From Neogemmobacter tilapiae (GTDB lineage Bacteria; Pseudomonadota; Alphaproteobacteria; Rhodobacterales; Rhodobacteraceae), in the NCBI RefSeq assembly GCF_014652215.1, contig NZ_BMYJ01000010.1, positions 83,619-147,618 on the forward strand: 64,000 bases of DNA, given 5' to 3'. Below the pieces are notes generated by a model. That model worked only from the letters and a program-made list of their open reading frames with translations, was not told the DNA's origin and did not search any database. This document shows positions 26,737 to 35,616 of this stretch, piece after piece; position 1 is the stretch's first letter; every line of letters begins with the position of its first letter. Both the position numbers and the translations under genes were made by a program.

Positions 26737-27137
26737 ACCTTCCACCCTGGATTGGCCGCCGCTTGCCGGATCCAATCGGCCAGTTGATCCTGATCGATGC
26801 CCGCTTCGGTGATGTGGACATAGCGGGCGTTGGGGTCTTTTGATCCCACCGGGGGCAAGGGGGTCAGTTGCTGGCCGAAAAAGAAGTTGATTTTGAGGTA
26901 ATTCTTGAACCCATGCAGGCCCATGAACCAGCCCTGCCCTTCGACGCCGTAAAGCGGCGAGTTCCATTTCACCGCCTTTTTCACCCCCGGTACCACCTGT
27001 TCGACCAGCCGGTCCAACTGGGCCGCGGCGGGGCTTTTCCAACCGGGAATGGCGGCGATCCAGGCCTGAACGGGGGCATCGCCATCGGCTTTGGCGATCT
27101 GGGGGTTGTCGCCGGAAAGGAGTTTTACCTGTGTCAT
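26733..27137 (-). CDS. DUF1801 domain-containing protein
   Basis: A 134-residue protein with the DUF1801 core: LDRLVEQVVPGVKKAVKWNS, then PLYGVEGQGWFMGLHGFKNY and LKINFFFG. Related proteins (YdhG/YdeI fold) are small, soluble and without established enzymatic activity. It lies downstream of the small membrane protein gene on the same strand, but a strong terminator stands between them, so it probably has its own promoter. Confidence 0.82.
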   Translation of the reverse strand: MTQVKLLSGDNPQIAKADGDAPVQAWIAAIPGWKSPAAAQLDRLVEQVVPGVKKAVKWNSPLYGVEGQGWFMGLHGFKNYLKINFFFGQQLTPLPPVGSKDPNARYVHITEAGIDQDQLADWIRQAAANPGWKV

Positions 27138-27164
27138 AGGTCCATCTTAACCGAAGTGCGGAAT

Positions 27165-27198
27165 AAAAAAAGCCGCCACTCTTTGGGAGAGCGGCGGC
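27165..27198 (-). terminator. Rho-independent terminator downstream of the 40-residue membrane protein gene
   Basis: On the minus strand GCCGCCGCTCT and AGAGTGGCGGC form an 11-bp stem with one G-T pair around a five-base loop, followed by seven T. It lies about 110 bases after the small gene's stop and ahead of DUF1801. It marks a short independent transcript. Confidence 0.9.
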
Positions 27199-27310
27199 AG
27201 GGAGCGTGTCATGCGGGGGCGGGCGGGACAGCCCGGGGCATCAGAGGCAGACGCCGTTTGCACAAATGGGGAACCGTGCAACCCCGAATTCAGACCGCAG
27301 GCAGAAACCG

Positions 27311-27433
27311 TCAGATCAGACCGGGCAAGGACAGCCCGGCAAAGAGCAGAACAAACAGGCAGGCGGCACCCAAAGCATCCTCAATCATCGTGTCGCCCGA
27401 GCGGGTGATGACGGCTTTCACTTCGTTCAGCAT
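27311..27433 (-). CDS. Small (40-residue) single-pass membrane protein, possibly SOS-induced
   Basis: A 41-codon frame from ATG 27433 to TGA 27311, preceded by a perfect AGGAGG five bases before the start. The N-terminal half is charged (MLNEVKAVITRSGDTMIEDA) and residues about 21-39 are a hydrophobic helix rich in Leu, Ala and Gly. Upstream lies a -35-like TTGACG (27491-27486) abutting a perfect alphaproteobacterial LexA box; no good -10 hexamer is evident. A strong terminator lies downstream, so the unit looks like a dedicated short mRNA. Small SOS-induced membrane proteins elsewhere inhibit cell division (SidA in Caulobacter) or depolarise membranes (TisB). The function here is unknown; the parallel is inference. 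Confidence 0.72.
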   Translation of the reverse strand: MLNEVKAVITRSGDTMIEDALGAACLFVLLFAGLSLPGLI

Positions 27434-27491
27434 GGTCGCCTCCTCTGTTCCGTGTTGCTATCTTGTTCTCATATCCTTAACGCTTCGTCAA

Positions 27492-27506
27492 GAACTTTAT
27501 GAGAAC
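27492..27506 (-). promoter_or_regulatory. Putative LexA (SOS) box, GTTC-N7-GTTC, with two further GTTC half-sites upstream
   Basis: On the minus strand GTTC-TCATAAA-GTTC matches the alphaproteobacterial LexA consensus GTTC-N7-GTTC exactly and sits directly against a TTGACG -35 element serving the small membrane gene. Two more GTTC units follow upstream at 6-base spacing (27513-27516 and 27523-27526). A 10-bp inverted repeat (27464-27473 with 27498-27507) brackets the promoter. purC starts 80 bases away in the other direction. Confidence 0.6.
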
Positions 27507-27585
27507 ATTTGTGAACATTCGTGAACCCACGGAAAGGGAACGCATCAAAGTTGACTTGGCTCCGCCAAGGCCCGAAAAGGCCGCC

Positions 27586-28533
27586 ATGCGCACGCTTGAA
27601 CATGCCCGGATTCCCGAATTGCCGAACCCCTATTTCGGCAAGGTGCGGGATTGCTATGATCTGCCCGACGGGCGGCGGATCCTGATTTCATCCGACCGGA
27701 TCAGCGCTTTTGACCGGATTTTGGCGGCCATTCCCTATAAGGGTCAGGTTCTGACGCAGACAGCGCGCTATTGGTTTGACCAGACGGCGGATATCGCGGC
27801 GAACCATGTGCTGGCCTATCCGGACCCGAATGTCGTCATCGGCCAGCGTTTGACCATTCTGCCGGTGGAAATGATCGTGCGGGGCTATCTGGCCGGCACG
27901 ACGGGGACGTCGATCTTGACGCTGTACAAGCAAGGCCAGCGTCAGATGTATGGCCATACCATGCCCGACGGGTTGCGCGACAACCAGCCGCTGGATCAGG
28001 CGATCCTGACGCCGACATCCAAGGCCTTTGACGGCGGGCATGATGAGCCGCTGACCGCCAAGGACATCGTGGCGCAGGGTCTGGTGACACAGGCGCAATG
28101 GGATGAGATGGCGGCCAAATCGCTGTCGCTGTTCGCGCGGGGGCAAAAGATTGCCGCCGAGCGGGGGTTGATTCTGGCGGATACGAAATACGAATTCGGG
28201 GTGGATGCAGCGGGGAACATTCTACTGGCCGATGAAATCCACACGCCGGACAGTTCACGCTATTGGCTGGTCGATGGCTATGAGGCCGCCTTGCGCGATG
28301 GCACGCGGCCACCGTCCTTCGACAAGGATGTGATCCGGGCTTGGGTGGCGGCTCGCTGCGATCCCTATCACGATCCGATCCCGGAAATTCCGGCGGAGAT
28401 GATCGAACAAACCGCGCAGGTCTATATCAAGGCCTATGAGGCGATCACCGGGCAGGTCTTTGTGCCGGACCAGACAGGGGCGACGCCGCTGGACCGGATC
28501 CGGGCCAATCTGACACCGTTCTTTACCGCCTAA
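27586..28533 (+). CDS. purC: Phosphoribosylaminoimidazolesuccinocarboxamide synthase (long form)
   Basis: A 315-residue SAICAR synthetase of the long bacterial/eukaryotic-like form: [20 protein letters not shown], then [32 protein letters not shown] and [12 protein letters not shown]. It ligates aspartate to CAIR in purine synthesis. The ATG at 27586 is preceded by AAAGG; earlier in-frame starts would add a non-conserved leader overlapping the LexA-box region. It stands apart from other pur genes in this window. Confidence 0.95.
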   Translation: MRTLEHARIPELPNPYFGKVRDCYDLPDGRRILISSDRISAFDRILAAIPYKGQVLTQTARYWFDQTADIAANHVLAYPDPNVVIGQRLTILPVEMIVRGYLAGTTGTSILTLYKQGQRQMYGHTMPDGLRDNQPLDQAILTPTSKAFDGGHDEPLTAKDIVAQGLVTQAQWDEMAAKSLSLFARGQKIAAERGLILADTKYEFGVDAAGNILLADEIHTPDSSRYWLVDGYEAALRDGTRPPSFDKDVIRAWVAARCDPYHDPIPEIPAEMIEQTAQVYIKAYEAITGQVFVPDQTGATPLDRIRANLTPFFTA

Positions 28534-28597
28534 GCAAAGCCCATTGCGCGATGCGGGGTCAGGCCCTATTCCCTTGAAAAAGACCAAGGGGGATGGG

Positions 28598-29524
28598 ATG
28601 ATTTTAAGCTGTGGTGAAGCCCTGATCGACATGTTGCCGCGCCTGACGACGGCGAATGAACCGGCCTTTGCGCCCTATGCCGGGGGGGCCGTGTTCAACA
28701 CCGCCATCGCTTTGGGCCGGTTGGGGGCACTTTCCAGCTTTTTCAGCGGGCTTTCGACCGATCTTATGGGCGAGATCCTGATCGAGACCTTGGCGGCATC
28801 GCGCGTGGACACCAAATTCGCGGCCCGTTCCGGCAGACCCACGACGCTGGCCTTTGTGAAACTGGTGAATGGTCAGGCGACTTATGCCTTTTACGATGAA
28901 AACACGGCGGGGCGTCTGCTGGCGGTGGGGGATCTGCCGGTGCTGCCGCCCTCGGTCAATGCGCTGTTCTTTGGGGGGATTTCGCTGGTGAACGATCCGG
29001 CGGCCAGCACCTATGAGGCGCTGCAAGAGCGGGAGTGCAAGACGCGGGTGACGATGATCGACCCGAATGTGCGCCCCGGCTTCATCACGGATCGTGAGGA
29101 TTATGTGGCGCGGATCGACCGGATGATGAGCCGGGCCGACATCGTGAAAATGTCGGACGAAGACCTGCGCTGGCTGATGGAAAAGGGCGAGGTGGAAATC
29201 GAGGCGCTGGCTGCGCAGGTGCTGGAACTGGGGCCGAAGGTGGTTTTCATCACCGAAGGATCGAAAGGCGCGCGGGCCTTTACCAAGACGATGACGCGGG
29301 AATATGCGGCAACGCCGGTGAAGGTGGCCGATACCGTTGGGGCGGGTGATACCTTCAACGCGGGTGTGTTGGCGGCGCTGCATGAACGCGGAGCGCTGAC
29401 GAAAAAGGGGCTTGAGACGCTGGATGCGGCGACGCTGGATGCGGCCCTTTCGCTGGGCACGCGGGCGGCGGCAGTGACGGTCAGCCGTCCGGGGGCCAAC
29501 CCGCCTTGGGCGCATGAACTGTGA
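28598..29524 (+). CDS. PfkB family carbohydrate kinase (fructokinase-like)
   Basis: A 308-residue ribokinase-family enzyme. The N-terminus has [11 protein letters not shown] and the sugar-site glycines [18 protein letters not shown]; the C-terminus has the anion-hole and catalytic motif [15 protein letters not shown]. It phosphorylates a sugar or related compound, and fructose is the closest guess from the CGEALID start. The ATG follows AAGGGGGA. The stop overlaps the dtd start (GTGA), so dtd translation is probably coupled. Confidence 0.88.
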   Translation: MILSCGEALIDMLPRLTTANEPAFAPYAGGAVFNTAIALGRLGALSSFFSGLSTDLMGEILIETLAASRVDTKFAARSGRPTTLAFVKLVNGQATYAFYDENTAGRLLAVGDLPVLPPSVNALFFGGISLVNDPAASTYEALQERECKTRVTMIDPNVRPGFITDREDYVARIDRMMSRADIVKMSDEDLRWLMEKGEVEIEALAAQVLELGPKVVFITEGSKGARAFTKTMTREYAATPVKVADTVGAGDTFNAGVLAALHERGALTKKGLETLDAATLDAALSLGTRAAAVTVSRPGANPPWAHEL

Positions 29525-29964
29525 GGGCTTTGCTGCAACGGGTGACGGGGGCGCAGGTCCGTGTCGCGGGTGAGGTGGTGGGAAAGGTGGGCGCGGGCCT
29601 GCTGATCTTGGTCTGTGCTATGCCGGGGGATGATCTGGGCACGGTGGAAAAGCTGGCCGACAAGATCATCAAGCTGCGTATTTTCCGCGACGAAGCTGGC
29701 AAGATGAACCTGTCGCTGAAAGACAGTGGCGGGGGCGCTTTGGTTGTCAGCCAGTTCACCTTGGCGGCCGACACATCACGCGGCAATCGTCCCGGCTTTT
29801 CAGGGGCGGCCGGCCCTGCCGAGGGGGAGCGGCTGTATCTGGCCTTTGCGCAGGCCCTGCGCGACCGGGGGATTGCGGTGGAATGCGGGCGTTTCGGGGC
29901 CGATATGGATGTGGAACTGACCAATCAAGGGCCAGTGACAATCTGGCTGGACAGCAACGACTAG
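29521..29964 (+). CDS. dtd: D-aminoacyl-tRNA deacylase
   Basis: A 147-residue [23 protein letters not shown], the active-site [17 protein letters not shown], and [11 protein letters not shown]. It removes D-amino acids and glycine mischarged on tRNA. It starts with GTG in a four-base overlap with the kinase stop. Its TAG stop shares the tetranucleotide CTAG with the stop of the convergent hydrolase gene. Confidence 0.96.
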   Translation: MRALLQRVTGAQVRVAGEVVGKVGAGLLILVCAMPGDDLGTVEKLADKIIKLRIFRDEAGKMNLSLKDSGGGALVVSQFTLAADTSRGNRPGFSGAAGPAEGERLYLAFAQALRDRGIAVECGRFGADMDVELTNQGPVTIWLDSND

Positions 29965-30641
29965 CGGATCACGACGCGGGCAGGTTCCAGCCCGTCAATC
30001 TGCACAACACAATCATCGCCTGCAACCAACGGTCCTACTCCGGCGGGGGTGCCCGTCATGATCAGATCGCCCGCCGCCAGCCGCACCAGCCGCGACAGAT
30101 AGGACAACAGCGCAGGCACCGGCCAGATCATCTGCTCCAGTGCCGATTCCTGTTTCACCAAGCCATTGACTGTTAGCCGGATGGTCCCGCCCATATCCAG
30201 CGGCCCTGGACGGATCGGCCCGATCACCGCCGATTGGTCAAAGCCCTTGGCCATGTCCCAGGGCCTGCGCGCCGCCTTGGCCTCGGCCTGAACGTCCCGC
30301 CGCGTCAGATCATTTCCCGCCGCATAGCCCCAGATCAAGGCGCTGGCCTGCGCCTCATCCAGATCAAAGCCACCGGACCCCAAGGCCACCACCAGCTCCG
30401 CCTCGAAATGGAAATCCTGCGTCGCGGGCGGGTAGGGGATCACCGCCCCACTGTCCACCACCGCATCCGCAGGCTTGCTGAAAAAGAAGGGCGGTTCGGC
30501 ATTCGGATCATGCCCCATCTCGCGGGCATGGTCGGCATAGTTGCGCCCAACGCAAAAGATCCGCCGCACCGGAAAACGTTGGGCGCTGCCCTGCACAGCT
30601 ACGGACGGCAGCCCGGGCGCAGGGATTGCAAATTCAGTCAT
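29961..30641 (-). CDS. Fumarylacetoacetate hydrolase family protein
   Basis: A 226-residue single-domain FAH protein: [30 protein letters not shown], the metal-binding [25 protein letters not shown] and the C-terminal [14 protein letters not shown]. Such enzymes are acylpyruvases, oxaloacetate decarboxylases or isomerases in aromatic degradation. The order of motifs matches the FAHD1/YcgM group more than HpaG. It lies three bases after the carboxypeptidase stop on the same strand. Confidence 0.92.
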   Translation of the reverse strand: MTEFAIPAPGLPSVAVQGSAQRFPVRRIFCVGRNYADHAREMGHDPNAEPPFFFSKPADAVVDSGAVIPYPPATQDFHFEAELVVALGSGGFDLDEAQASALIWGYAAGNDLTRRDVQAEAKAARRPWDMAKGFDQSAVIGPIRPGPLDMGGTIRLTVNGLVKQESALEQMIWPVPALLSYLSRLVRLAAGDLIMTGTPAGVGPLVAGDDCVVQIDGLEPARVVIR

Positions 30642-30644
30642 TTG

Positions 30645-32396
30645 TTACGGTCCAATCGTGAAACATTGCGTGCCACGGGCCTGCAACCGGCGGCAGGCCA
30701 GATCGGCCTGATCCTGCGTCAGTCCCATGAAATTGGCGTCATAGCCGCCGCTTTTTGACACGATCTTGCGCAGGCTTTCCGACAGCGTGCTGCTTTCCGA
30801 CAGCATCGTTTTCATCAGCGCCCGTTCCGCCGTCGATTGGCTGTCAAACCGCCCGATGTTCACGCCCCAATGCCGCCCGCCCGAGGTGGAAATCCGGGTC
30901 ACAACCTCGGTTTCCTGGGCTTGCGGTTCCATCGTGTTCGCCGCCATTAGCACCACGTCGCCCGTTACTTCCGGCTCGGCAGGGGTCACCGTATGGATGA
31001 TCTGCGCCGGTTGCGGTTGCGCCGGGGCCTCGGCCACCACCACGGGGGCCACCTCTTCCAGCGTGTTCGGATCGACCAGCGCAAAGGGCAAGGCTTCGGC
31101 CGCCACAGGTTCCGCCATGACAGGCTCGGCCACCACAGGCTCTGCCGCCGCCACAACGGTTTCGGCCGGCACGGCCTCCACCACTTCCGGCGCTGCGGCC
31201 ACTTCGACTTCGGCCACAGTCTCCACCGGCAGTGCCGCCACTTCGGTCACAGGGGCAGTCGCTTCGCCCACCCCCGCCTCGGCCAAGGCCCCGGCGATCC
31301 CGTCCTGCATCGCGTCCACCGCAGCCGCCGTCGCCTGCGGATCGGCCTCAATGGCCCCGCTCGCATCCGCCACCGCAAAGGGCAGGGGTTCCGTCACCTT
31401 GCCAGGCCGGCCCTTCGGGCGCTGCGAGGTGGCGGGCGCAATCGCCACCCGCAAAGTCTTGGCCGGCGCGCTCACATTCTCGCCCATCGCCTCAACCTCG
31501 GCAACCAAAGCCTCATCCGGCACCGGCTCATAATTCGGCGCGGCAGGCGGTTGTTCCGCCGCACGCGGATTCGCGCGCTTAAAGCCCAGATCCAGCAGTT
31601 CCGCCATCTTGGCATTGCGATTCGCGGTCGAGGTGCCGCCAAAGACCGTCCCGATCAGGCGCACACCATCGCGCTCTGCCGAAGCCGTCAGGTTGAAACC
31701 CGCCGCATTGGTGAAACCCGTCTTGATCCCATCCGCGCCCTTATAGGCGTCCAGGAAACGACGGTTGGTGTTCGCCACCTCGGCCAGACCGGCATCGGTC
31801 GAACGGCGCGAGAACAGGTTATAGTATTGTGGGAAATCATAGAACAGATGCCGCCCCAGAATCGTCATGTCGCGCGCCGTCGAAAGGTGCCCCTTCGCGG
31901 TCAGCCCATTGGCGTTCTTGAACGTCGAACCCGTCATCCCCAGCGCCTTCGCCGTCCGGTTCATCCGCGCCGCGAATTTCTCTTCCGAACCGCTGATTGC
32001 CTCACCAATCGCCGTTGCTGCGTCATTCGCCGATTTGATCGCCGCCGCCCGCAGCAGATAGCGCATCGCGATCTTCTGCCCCGACTTCAGCCCCAACCGC
32101 GATGGCGGCTGCGAGGCCGCGTGCGGTGTCACCGTCACCATCGTATCCAGCGAAATCTCGCCCCGCTCCAGCGCGTCGAACGCGATGTAAAGTGTCAGCA
32201 TCTTGGTCAGCGAGGCGGGGTGCAGACGCGCCGTGGCATTGTCCTCATAAAGAACCTCACCCGACTTGGCGTCGATCACAAAGGCCGCGAACGGGGCAGC
32301 CCCTGCCGGTTCCGGCCTAGCCGCGCAGGCCGCCAGAACACCCATGAATCCCAAAATCGTGAAACTGCGGATGAACCGCGAAAACAGTGCGCGCAC
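30645..32396 (-). CDS. D-alanyl-D-alanine carboxypeptidase (PBP5/6 family) with C-terminal SPOR domain
   Basis: The penicillin-binding domain carries SLTK (S62-K65), SAN (122-124) and KTG (225-227), the serine D,D-carboxypeptidase triad. A long Ala/Val/Glu/Pro linker with repeats such as EPVVAEPVMAEP leads to a SPOR domain (HWGVNIGRFDSQSTAERAL ... ARGTQCFTIGP) that binds denuded septal glycan. The leader ends in a lipobox-like LAAC (C24), so it may be a lipoprotein. The GTG at 32396 follows AAAGGGG; the frame open to 32510 begins with a TTG and is unlikely coding. It trims peptidoglycan stem peptides, probably at the septum. Confidence 0.93.
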   Translation of the reverse strand: MRALFSRFIRSFTILGFMGVLAACAARPEPAGAAPFAAFVIDAKSGEVLYEDNATARLHPASLTKMLTLYIAFDALERGEISLDTMVTVTPHAASQPPSRLGLKSGQKIAMRYLLRAAAIKSANDAATAIGEAISGSEEKFAARMNRTAKALGMTGSTFKNANGLTAKGHLSTARDMTILGRHLFYDFPQYYNLFSRRSTDAGLAEVANTNRRFLDAYKGADGIKTGFTNAAGFNLTASAERDGVRLIGTVFGGTSTANRNAKMAELLDLGFKRANPRAAEQPPAAPNYEPVPDEALVAEVEAMGENVSAPAKTLRVAIAPATSQRPKGRPGKVTEPLPFAVADASGAIEADPQATAAAVDAMQDGIAGALAEAGVGEATAPVTEVAALPVETVAEVEVAAAPEVVEAVPAETVVAAAEPVVAEPVMAEPVAAEALPFALVDPNTLEEVAPVVVAEAPAQPQPAQIIHTVTPAEPEVTGDVVLMAANTMEPQAQETEVVTRISTSGGRHWGVNIGRFDSQSTAERALMKTMLSESSTLSESLRKIVSKSGGYDANFMGLTQDQADLACRRLQARGTQCFTIGP

Positions 32397-32599
32397 GTCG
32401 CCTGCCCCTTTTCCTGCCTCGGTTTTGCCCCGCGTTTGTTTGTGCGGGTGCTTTACTGCCAAGCTCAGGCTAACACGCGATCGCTTTCCCGAAAACCCAT
32501 GTTTTTCCAAGGGCCTGCATCAAGTTCTTCACAATGCCTTTTCCGCAACAGCAGAATATCTAGCGTTCCGCGCTTGGCCAAACCCCAAGATGCTGGGGG

Positions 32600-33301
32600 T
32601 CAGGTCAGCGAATCAATCAGTGCGGGCAGGGCACCAAGGTCGGAAATCCGCCGAAAGCGGGGATGATCCTCGGGCGCATTGGCTCGCTCAAACGCCCATT
32701 CCAGCTCATGCGGCACAAAGACACCCCAGCCCCCGGCCTCCAGCATCGGCAGTACATCGGATTTCATCGAATTGCCGATCATCATCGCCTGATCCGCCTG
32801 CAAACCATGGCGCGCAAAGGCCCGCACATAGACCTCTGGCGTCTTGTCCGAGACGATTTCCACGCCGTGAAACAGCTCACCCAGGCCCGATTGCGCCAGT
32901 TTGCGTTCCTGATGCAGCAGGTCGCCTTTGGTGATCAGCAACACACGAAAGCCCGCCTCATGCGCATGGCGCACCGCTGATTCGGCATGCGGCAAAAGGT
33001 CCACCGAATGCGCCAGCATGTCGCGGCCCATACCCAGAATCTGCCCGATCACCCCCGCGGGCACCCGCCCCTCGGTCACTTCAATCGCGGTTTCGATCAT
33101 CGACAGGGTGAACCCCTTCACCCCAAAACCATAGGCCCCGATATTGCGCCGCTCTGCCGCCACCAGCCTTGTTTCCAGATTCGCGGCATCCGCATGCGGG
33201 GCCAGCAATTCCAGAAAACGCGCCTGTGTCATGCGAAAAAACGCCTCATTTTGCCAAAGCGTGTCATCGGCATCAAAGGCAATGGCGGTCAGTTGCGACA
33301 T
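32600..33301 (-). CDS. HAD family hydrolase
   Basis: A 233-residue HAD protein with motif I AFDADDTLWQNE (residues 8-19), motif II LLITKGD, motif III in VEIVSDKTPEVY, and motif IV MIGNSMKSDVLPML. The DDTLW variant of motif I is shared with nucleotidase-type HADs of the YjjG-like group. The physiological substrate is unknown. It is divergent from clpS and not obviously part of an operon. Confidence 0.87.
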   Translation of the reverse strand: MSQLTAIAFDADDTLWQNEAFFRMTQARFLELLAPHADAANLETRLVAAERRNIGAYGFGVKGFTLSMIETAIEVTEGRVPAGVIGQILGMGRDMLAHSVDLLPHAESAVRHAHEAGFRVLLITKGDLLHQERKLAQSGLGELFHGVEIVSDKTPEVYVRAFARHGLQADQAMMIGNSMKSDVLPMLEAGGWGVFVPHELEWAFERANAPEDHPRFRRISDLGALPALIDSLT

Positions 33302-33407
33302 GGCTTCCCCTTTGGGCGCAGTCCCCCTTTCGCGCCTAGCAGAATCGACTATATTGGAAAAGCGTTGACGGGCCGCGAATCCGGCCCGCCCCCATCCGGA
33401 GAATGTC

Positions 33408-33758
33408 GTGGATAGCCGTCCGCTTCACATGTCAGGCGATGATCCCGCGGGCAATGGCCCCGAGGATGACGCACGGGTGATGACCAAAACGCGGGTGCGC
33501 ACCGAGCGCCCGCCGATGTATAAGGTCATGCTTTTGAACGATGATTACACGCCGATGGAATTCGTCGTGCATGTGCTGGAACGGTTCTTTGGGCTGAACC
33601 ATGCGCAGGCGTTCGAAATCATGCTGGCGGTGCATAAAAAGGGGCTGGCCGTCGTGGGCGTGTTCAGCTTTGAGGTGGCAGAGACAAAGGTGGCGCAGGT
33701 GATGGATTTCGCCCGCCGTCACCAGCATCCGCTGCAATGCACCATGGAAAAGGAATAG
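33408..33758 (+). CDS. clpS: ATP-dependent Clp protease adaptor ClpS
   Basis: A 116-residue adaptor: [20 protein letters not shown] and HVLERFF, then the [21 protein letters not shown] segment, with a disordered acidic N-terminal tail. It delivers N-degron proteins to ClpAP. The GTG at 33408 is chosen because GGAGA lies seven bases upstream; ATG 33429 lacks any such site. clpA is not adjacent in this window. Confidence 0.95.
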   Translation: MDSRPLHMSGDDPAGNGPEDDARVMTKTRVRTERPPMYKVMLLNDDYTPMEFVVHVLERFFGLNHAQAFEIMLAVHKKGLAVVGVFSFEVAETKVAQVMDFARRHQHPLQCTMEKE

Positions 33759-33777
33759 GCCGCAGCGTCGGCCGCCC

Positions 33778-34761
33778 ATGCGCAGCACCCGCCTGAACCT
33801 TGCCCTTGAAAGCGGCCTTGTCGCTGTGCCGGATGGCGTGATCGCCGTCTATGGCCCAGACGGCAGCGAAGACCTGCACGCCTTTCCGCGCGATCAGGTG
33901 GTGGCCGTCACCTCCGACTATCTGCTGACGCAAAGCCTGACGGCCCAAGGATTCAAAGTGGCCCGTTCCGCGCCCGATGCGGCGCTTGCCGTGGTCTGCC
34001 TGCCCCGCGCGAAGGCCCATGCCCATGCCATGCTGGCCGAGGCGGCAAAGGCTCCGATGGTTCTGGTCGATGGGGCCAAGACCGATGGCATCGAACCGCT
34101 CTACAAAGACCTGTCAAAGCGCGTGGATGTGACCGAAGCCCTGTCCAAAGCCCATGGTCGCGTCTTTGCCTTTCCCGGCACCGAGGCGCTGACCGAATGG
34201 GCTGCCCAAGACATCACGCTGCCCGATGGCTTCACCACCCGCCCCGGCGTCTTTTCGGCGGATGGGCCAGACCCCGCCTCGGTCCTTTTGGCCCAAGCCC
34301 TGCCTGAAAGGATGCCCGGCTACGGCGTCGATCTGGGCGCTGGCTGGGGCTATCTCGCCCGCGCCGTGCTTTCCCGCAAATCGGTGAAACGCCTCGATCT
34401 GGTGGAAACCGATGCCAATGCGCTGGACTGCGCCCGCCTCAACATCCAAGACGAACGTGCCCGTTTCATCTGGGGCGACGCCACAAAGCACCGCAGCGAT
34501 GGCTATGCCGATTTCGTCGTCTGCAACCCGCCCTTCCACCGCGGCCGTCAGGCAGACCCTGCCCTCGGCATCGCCTTCATCGCCGCCGCCGCCGGGATGC
34601 TTGCCCGCGAAGGCGAGGCTTGGTTCGTCGCCAACCGCACCCTGCCTTACGGCGATGCCTTCCGCAGCCATTTCAGCACGGTGACGGAACTGCCCGGCAC
34701 CAACGCCTATCGCCTGATCCGGGCGACCCATCCCCTTCGTGCCCGCAAGGCAGGAGCCTAA
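33778..34761 (+). CDS. Class I SAM-dependent methyltransferase, RsmC-like
   Basis: A 327-residue protein with the two-domain layout of RsmC/RlmG rRNA guanine methyltransferases. A degenerate N-terminal domain is followed by a Rossmann domain with GYGVDLGAGWGYLARAVL (SAM motif I, about residue 180) and FVVCNPPFHRG, the NPPF motif of N2-guanine methyltransferases. It probably methylates 16S rRNA. It lies 19 bases after clpS and three before the SDR gene, so the three are likely co-transcribed. Confidence 0.82.
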   Translation: MRSTRLNLALESGLVAVPDGVIAVYGPDGSEDLHAFPRDQVVAVTSDYLLTQSLTAQGFKVARSAPDAALAVVCLPRAKAHAHAMLAEAAKAPMVLVDGAKTDGIEPLYKDLSKRVDVTEALSKAHGRVFAFPGTEALTEWAAQDITLPDGFTTRPGVFSADGPDPASVLLAQALPERMPGYGVDLGAGWGYLARAVLSRKSVKRLDLVETDANALDCARLNIQDERARFIWGDATKHRSDGYADFVVCNPPFHRGRQADPALGIAFIAAAAGMLAREGEAWFVANRTLPYGDAFRSHFSTVTELPGTNAYRLIRATHPLRARKAGA

Positions 34762-34764
34762 ACC

Positions 34765-35571
34765 ATGTCCTTTGCCCTGACCGGAAAAACCGCCATCGTC
34801 ACCGGGGCCGCCAATGGCATCGGTCTGGCCGTCGCCCGCCATTTCGTCGACAAGGGCGCGAATGTCGTCTTTGCTGATATGGACGAAGACCGGCTTGAGG
34901 CCGAGGTGGGCGACGATTCGCGCAGCGAGGGTCGCATCCGCATGTTCGCGGGCGACCTGCGGCAAAAACTGAACATCGTGAACCTGCTGTCGGCCACCGT
35001 CGATGCCTTTGAACGGGTGGACATTCTGGTCAACGCCAGCCGTCAGATAGCCCTGTCCGAACCCCTGCACATTGAAAACGATGGGGTCGAGGCCCTGTTG
35101 CAGCAGAACCTGATCACCAGTCTGCGCATGTCGCAACTGACCGCCAAACGCATGATCGCCGAAGCGGCGCGTCTTGGCGAGGAAAAGGCCAATGGCACAA
35201 TCATCAACCTGTCCTCCATCGCCGCTGTGCGGACTCAGGCCGAACTGATGGGCTATTCCATCGCCTGCGCGGCGGTGGATCAGATGACGCGTTCCCTGGC
35301 CGTGGCTTTGGCCCCCAAAGGCATCCGGGTGAATGCCTTGGCCTTTGGGTCGGTGATGAGCGCCAGCTTGCAGCACGGGCTGAAAGAAAACCCCGGCTAT
35401 CGTGACATCATCACCGAATGCACGCCGCTTGGCCGCATCGCCTCGGCGCAGGAACTGGTGGAAACCTGCCAGTATCTGGCCTCCGATGCCTCCAGCTTCA
35501 TGACGGGGCAAGTCTTGACCATCGACGGCGGCCGCAGCCTGATCGACCCCGTCGCCGCCCCGGCGCACTAA
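34765..35571 (+). CDS. SDR family oxidoreductase lacking the catalytic lysine
   Basis: A 268-residue short-chain dehydrogenase fold: cofactor motif TGAANGIG (13-20), acidic D38 after the second strand, and a C-terminal SSFMTGQVLTIDGGRS. The catalytic region reads INLSSIAA then GYSIACAAVDQMTRSLAV. The serine and Tyr164 are present, but the position of the essential lysine (YxxxK, residue 168) is cysteine (codon TGC). The usual NNAG is NASR. It may be inactive, a regulatory protein, or use another mechanism. The stop lies in the first copy of a 23-bp tandem repeat. Confidence 0.88.
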   Translation: MSFALTGKTAIVTGAANGIGLAVARHFVDKGANVVFADMDEDRLEAEVGDDSRSEGRIRMFAGDLRQKLNIVNLLSATVDAFERVDILVNASRQIALSEPLHIENDGVEALLQQNLITSLRMSQLTAKRMIAEAARLGEEKANGTIINLSSIAAVRTQAELMGYSIACAAVDQMTRSLAVALAPKGIRVNALAFGSVMSASLQHGLKENPGYRDIITECTPLGRIASAQELVETCQYLASDASSFMTGQVLTIDGGRSLIDPVAAPAH

Positions 35572-35616
35572 GAAGCCCCGCCCCGGCGCACTAAGAAGCC
35601 CCGCCCCGGCGCACTA
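35563..35616. repeat. 23-bp tandem repeat containing stop codons of both convergent genes
   Basis: The unit begins GCGCACTAAGAAG and continues with CCCCGCCCCG. It occurs twice in full (from 35563 and 35586) plus the first eight bases of a third (35609-35616). The first copy holds the TAA of the SDR gene and the last holds the TAG (minus strand) of the lipoprotein gene. It looks like a recent slippage or unequal-crossover duplication at the shared 3' end. Confidence 0.9.

Noticed and set aside
27503..27526. GAAC repeats at six-base spacing read as extra SOS boxes
   Set aside because: The alphaproteobacterial consensus needs seven bases between half-sites; only 27492-27506 fits, so the others are described as half-sites.
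30993..32666. Long plus-strand frame opposite the carboxypeptidase
   Set aside because: Arg/His-rich antisense translation of the Ala/Glu/Pro linker and penicillin-binding domain.
34114..35568. 484-codon minus-strand frame opposite the RsmC-like and SDR genes
   Set aside because: Antisense to two well-supported genes; composition and lack of motifs argue against coding.
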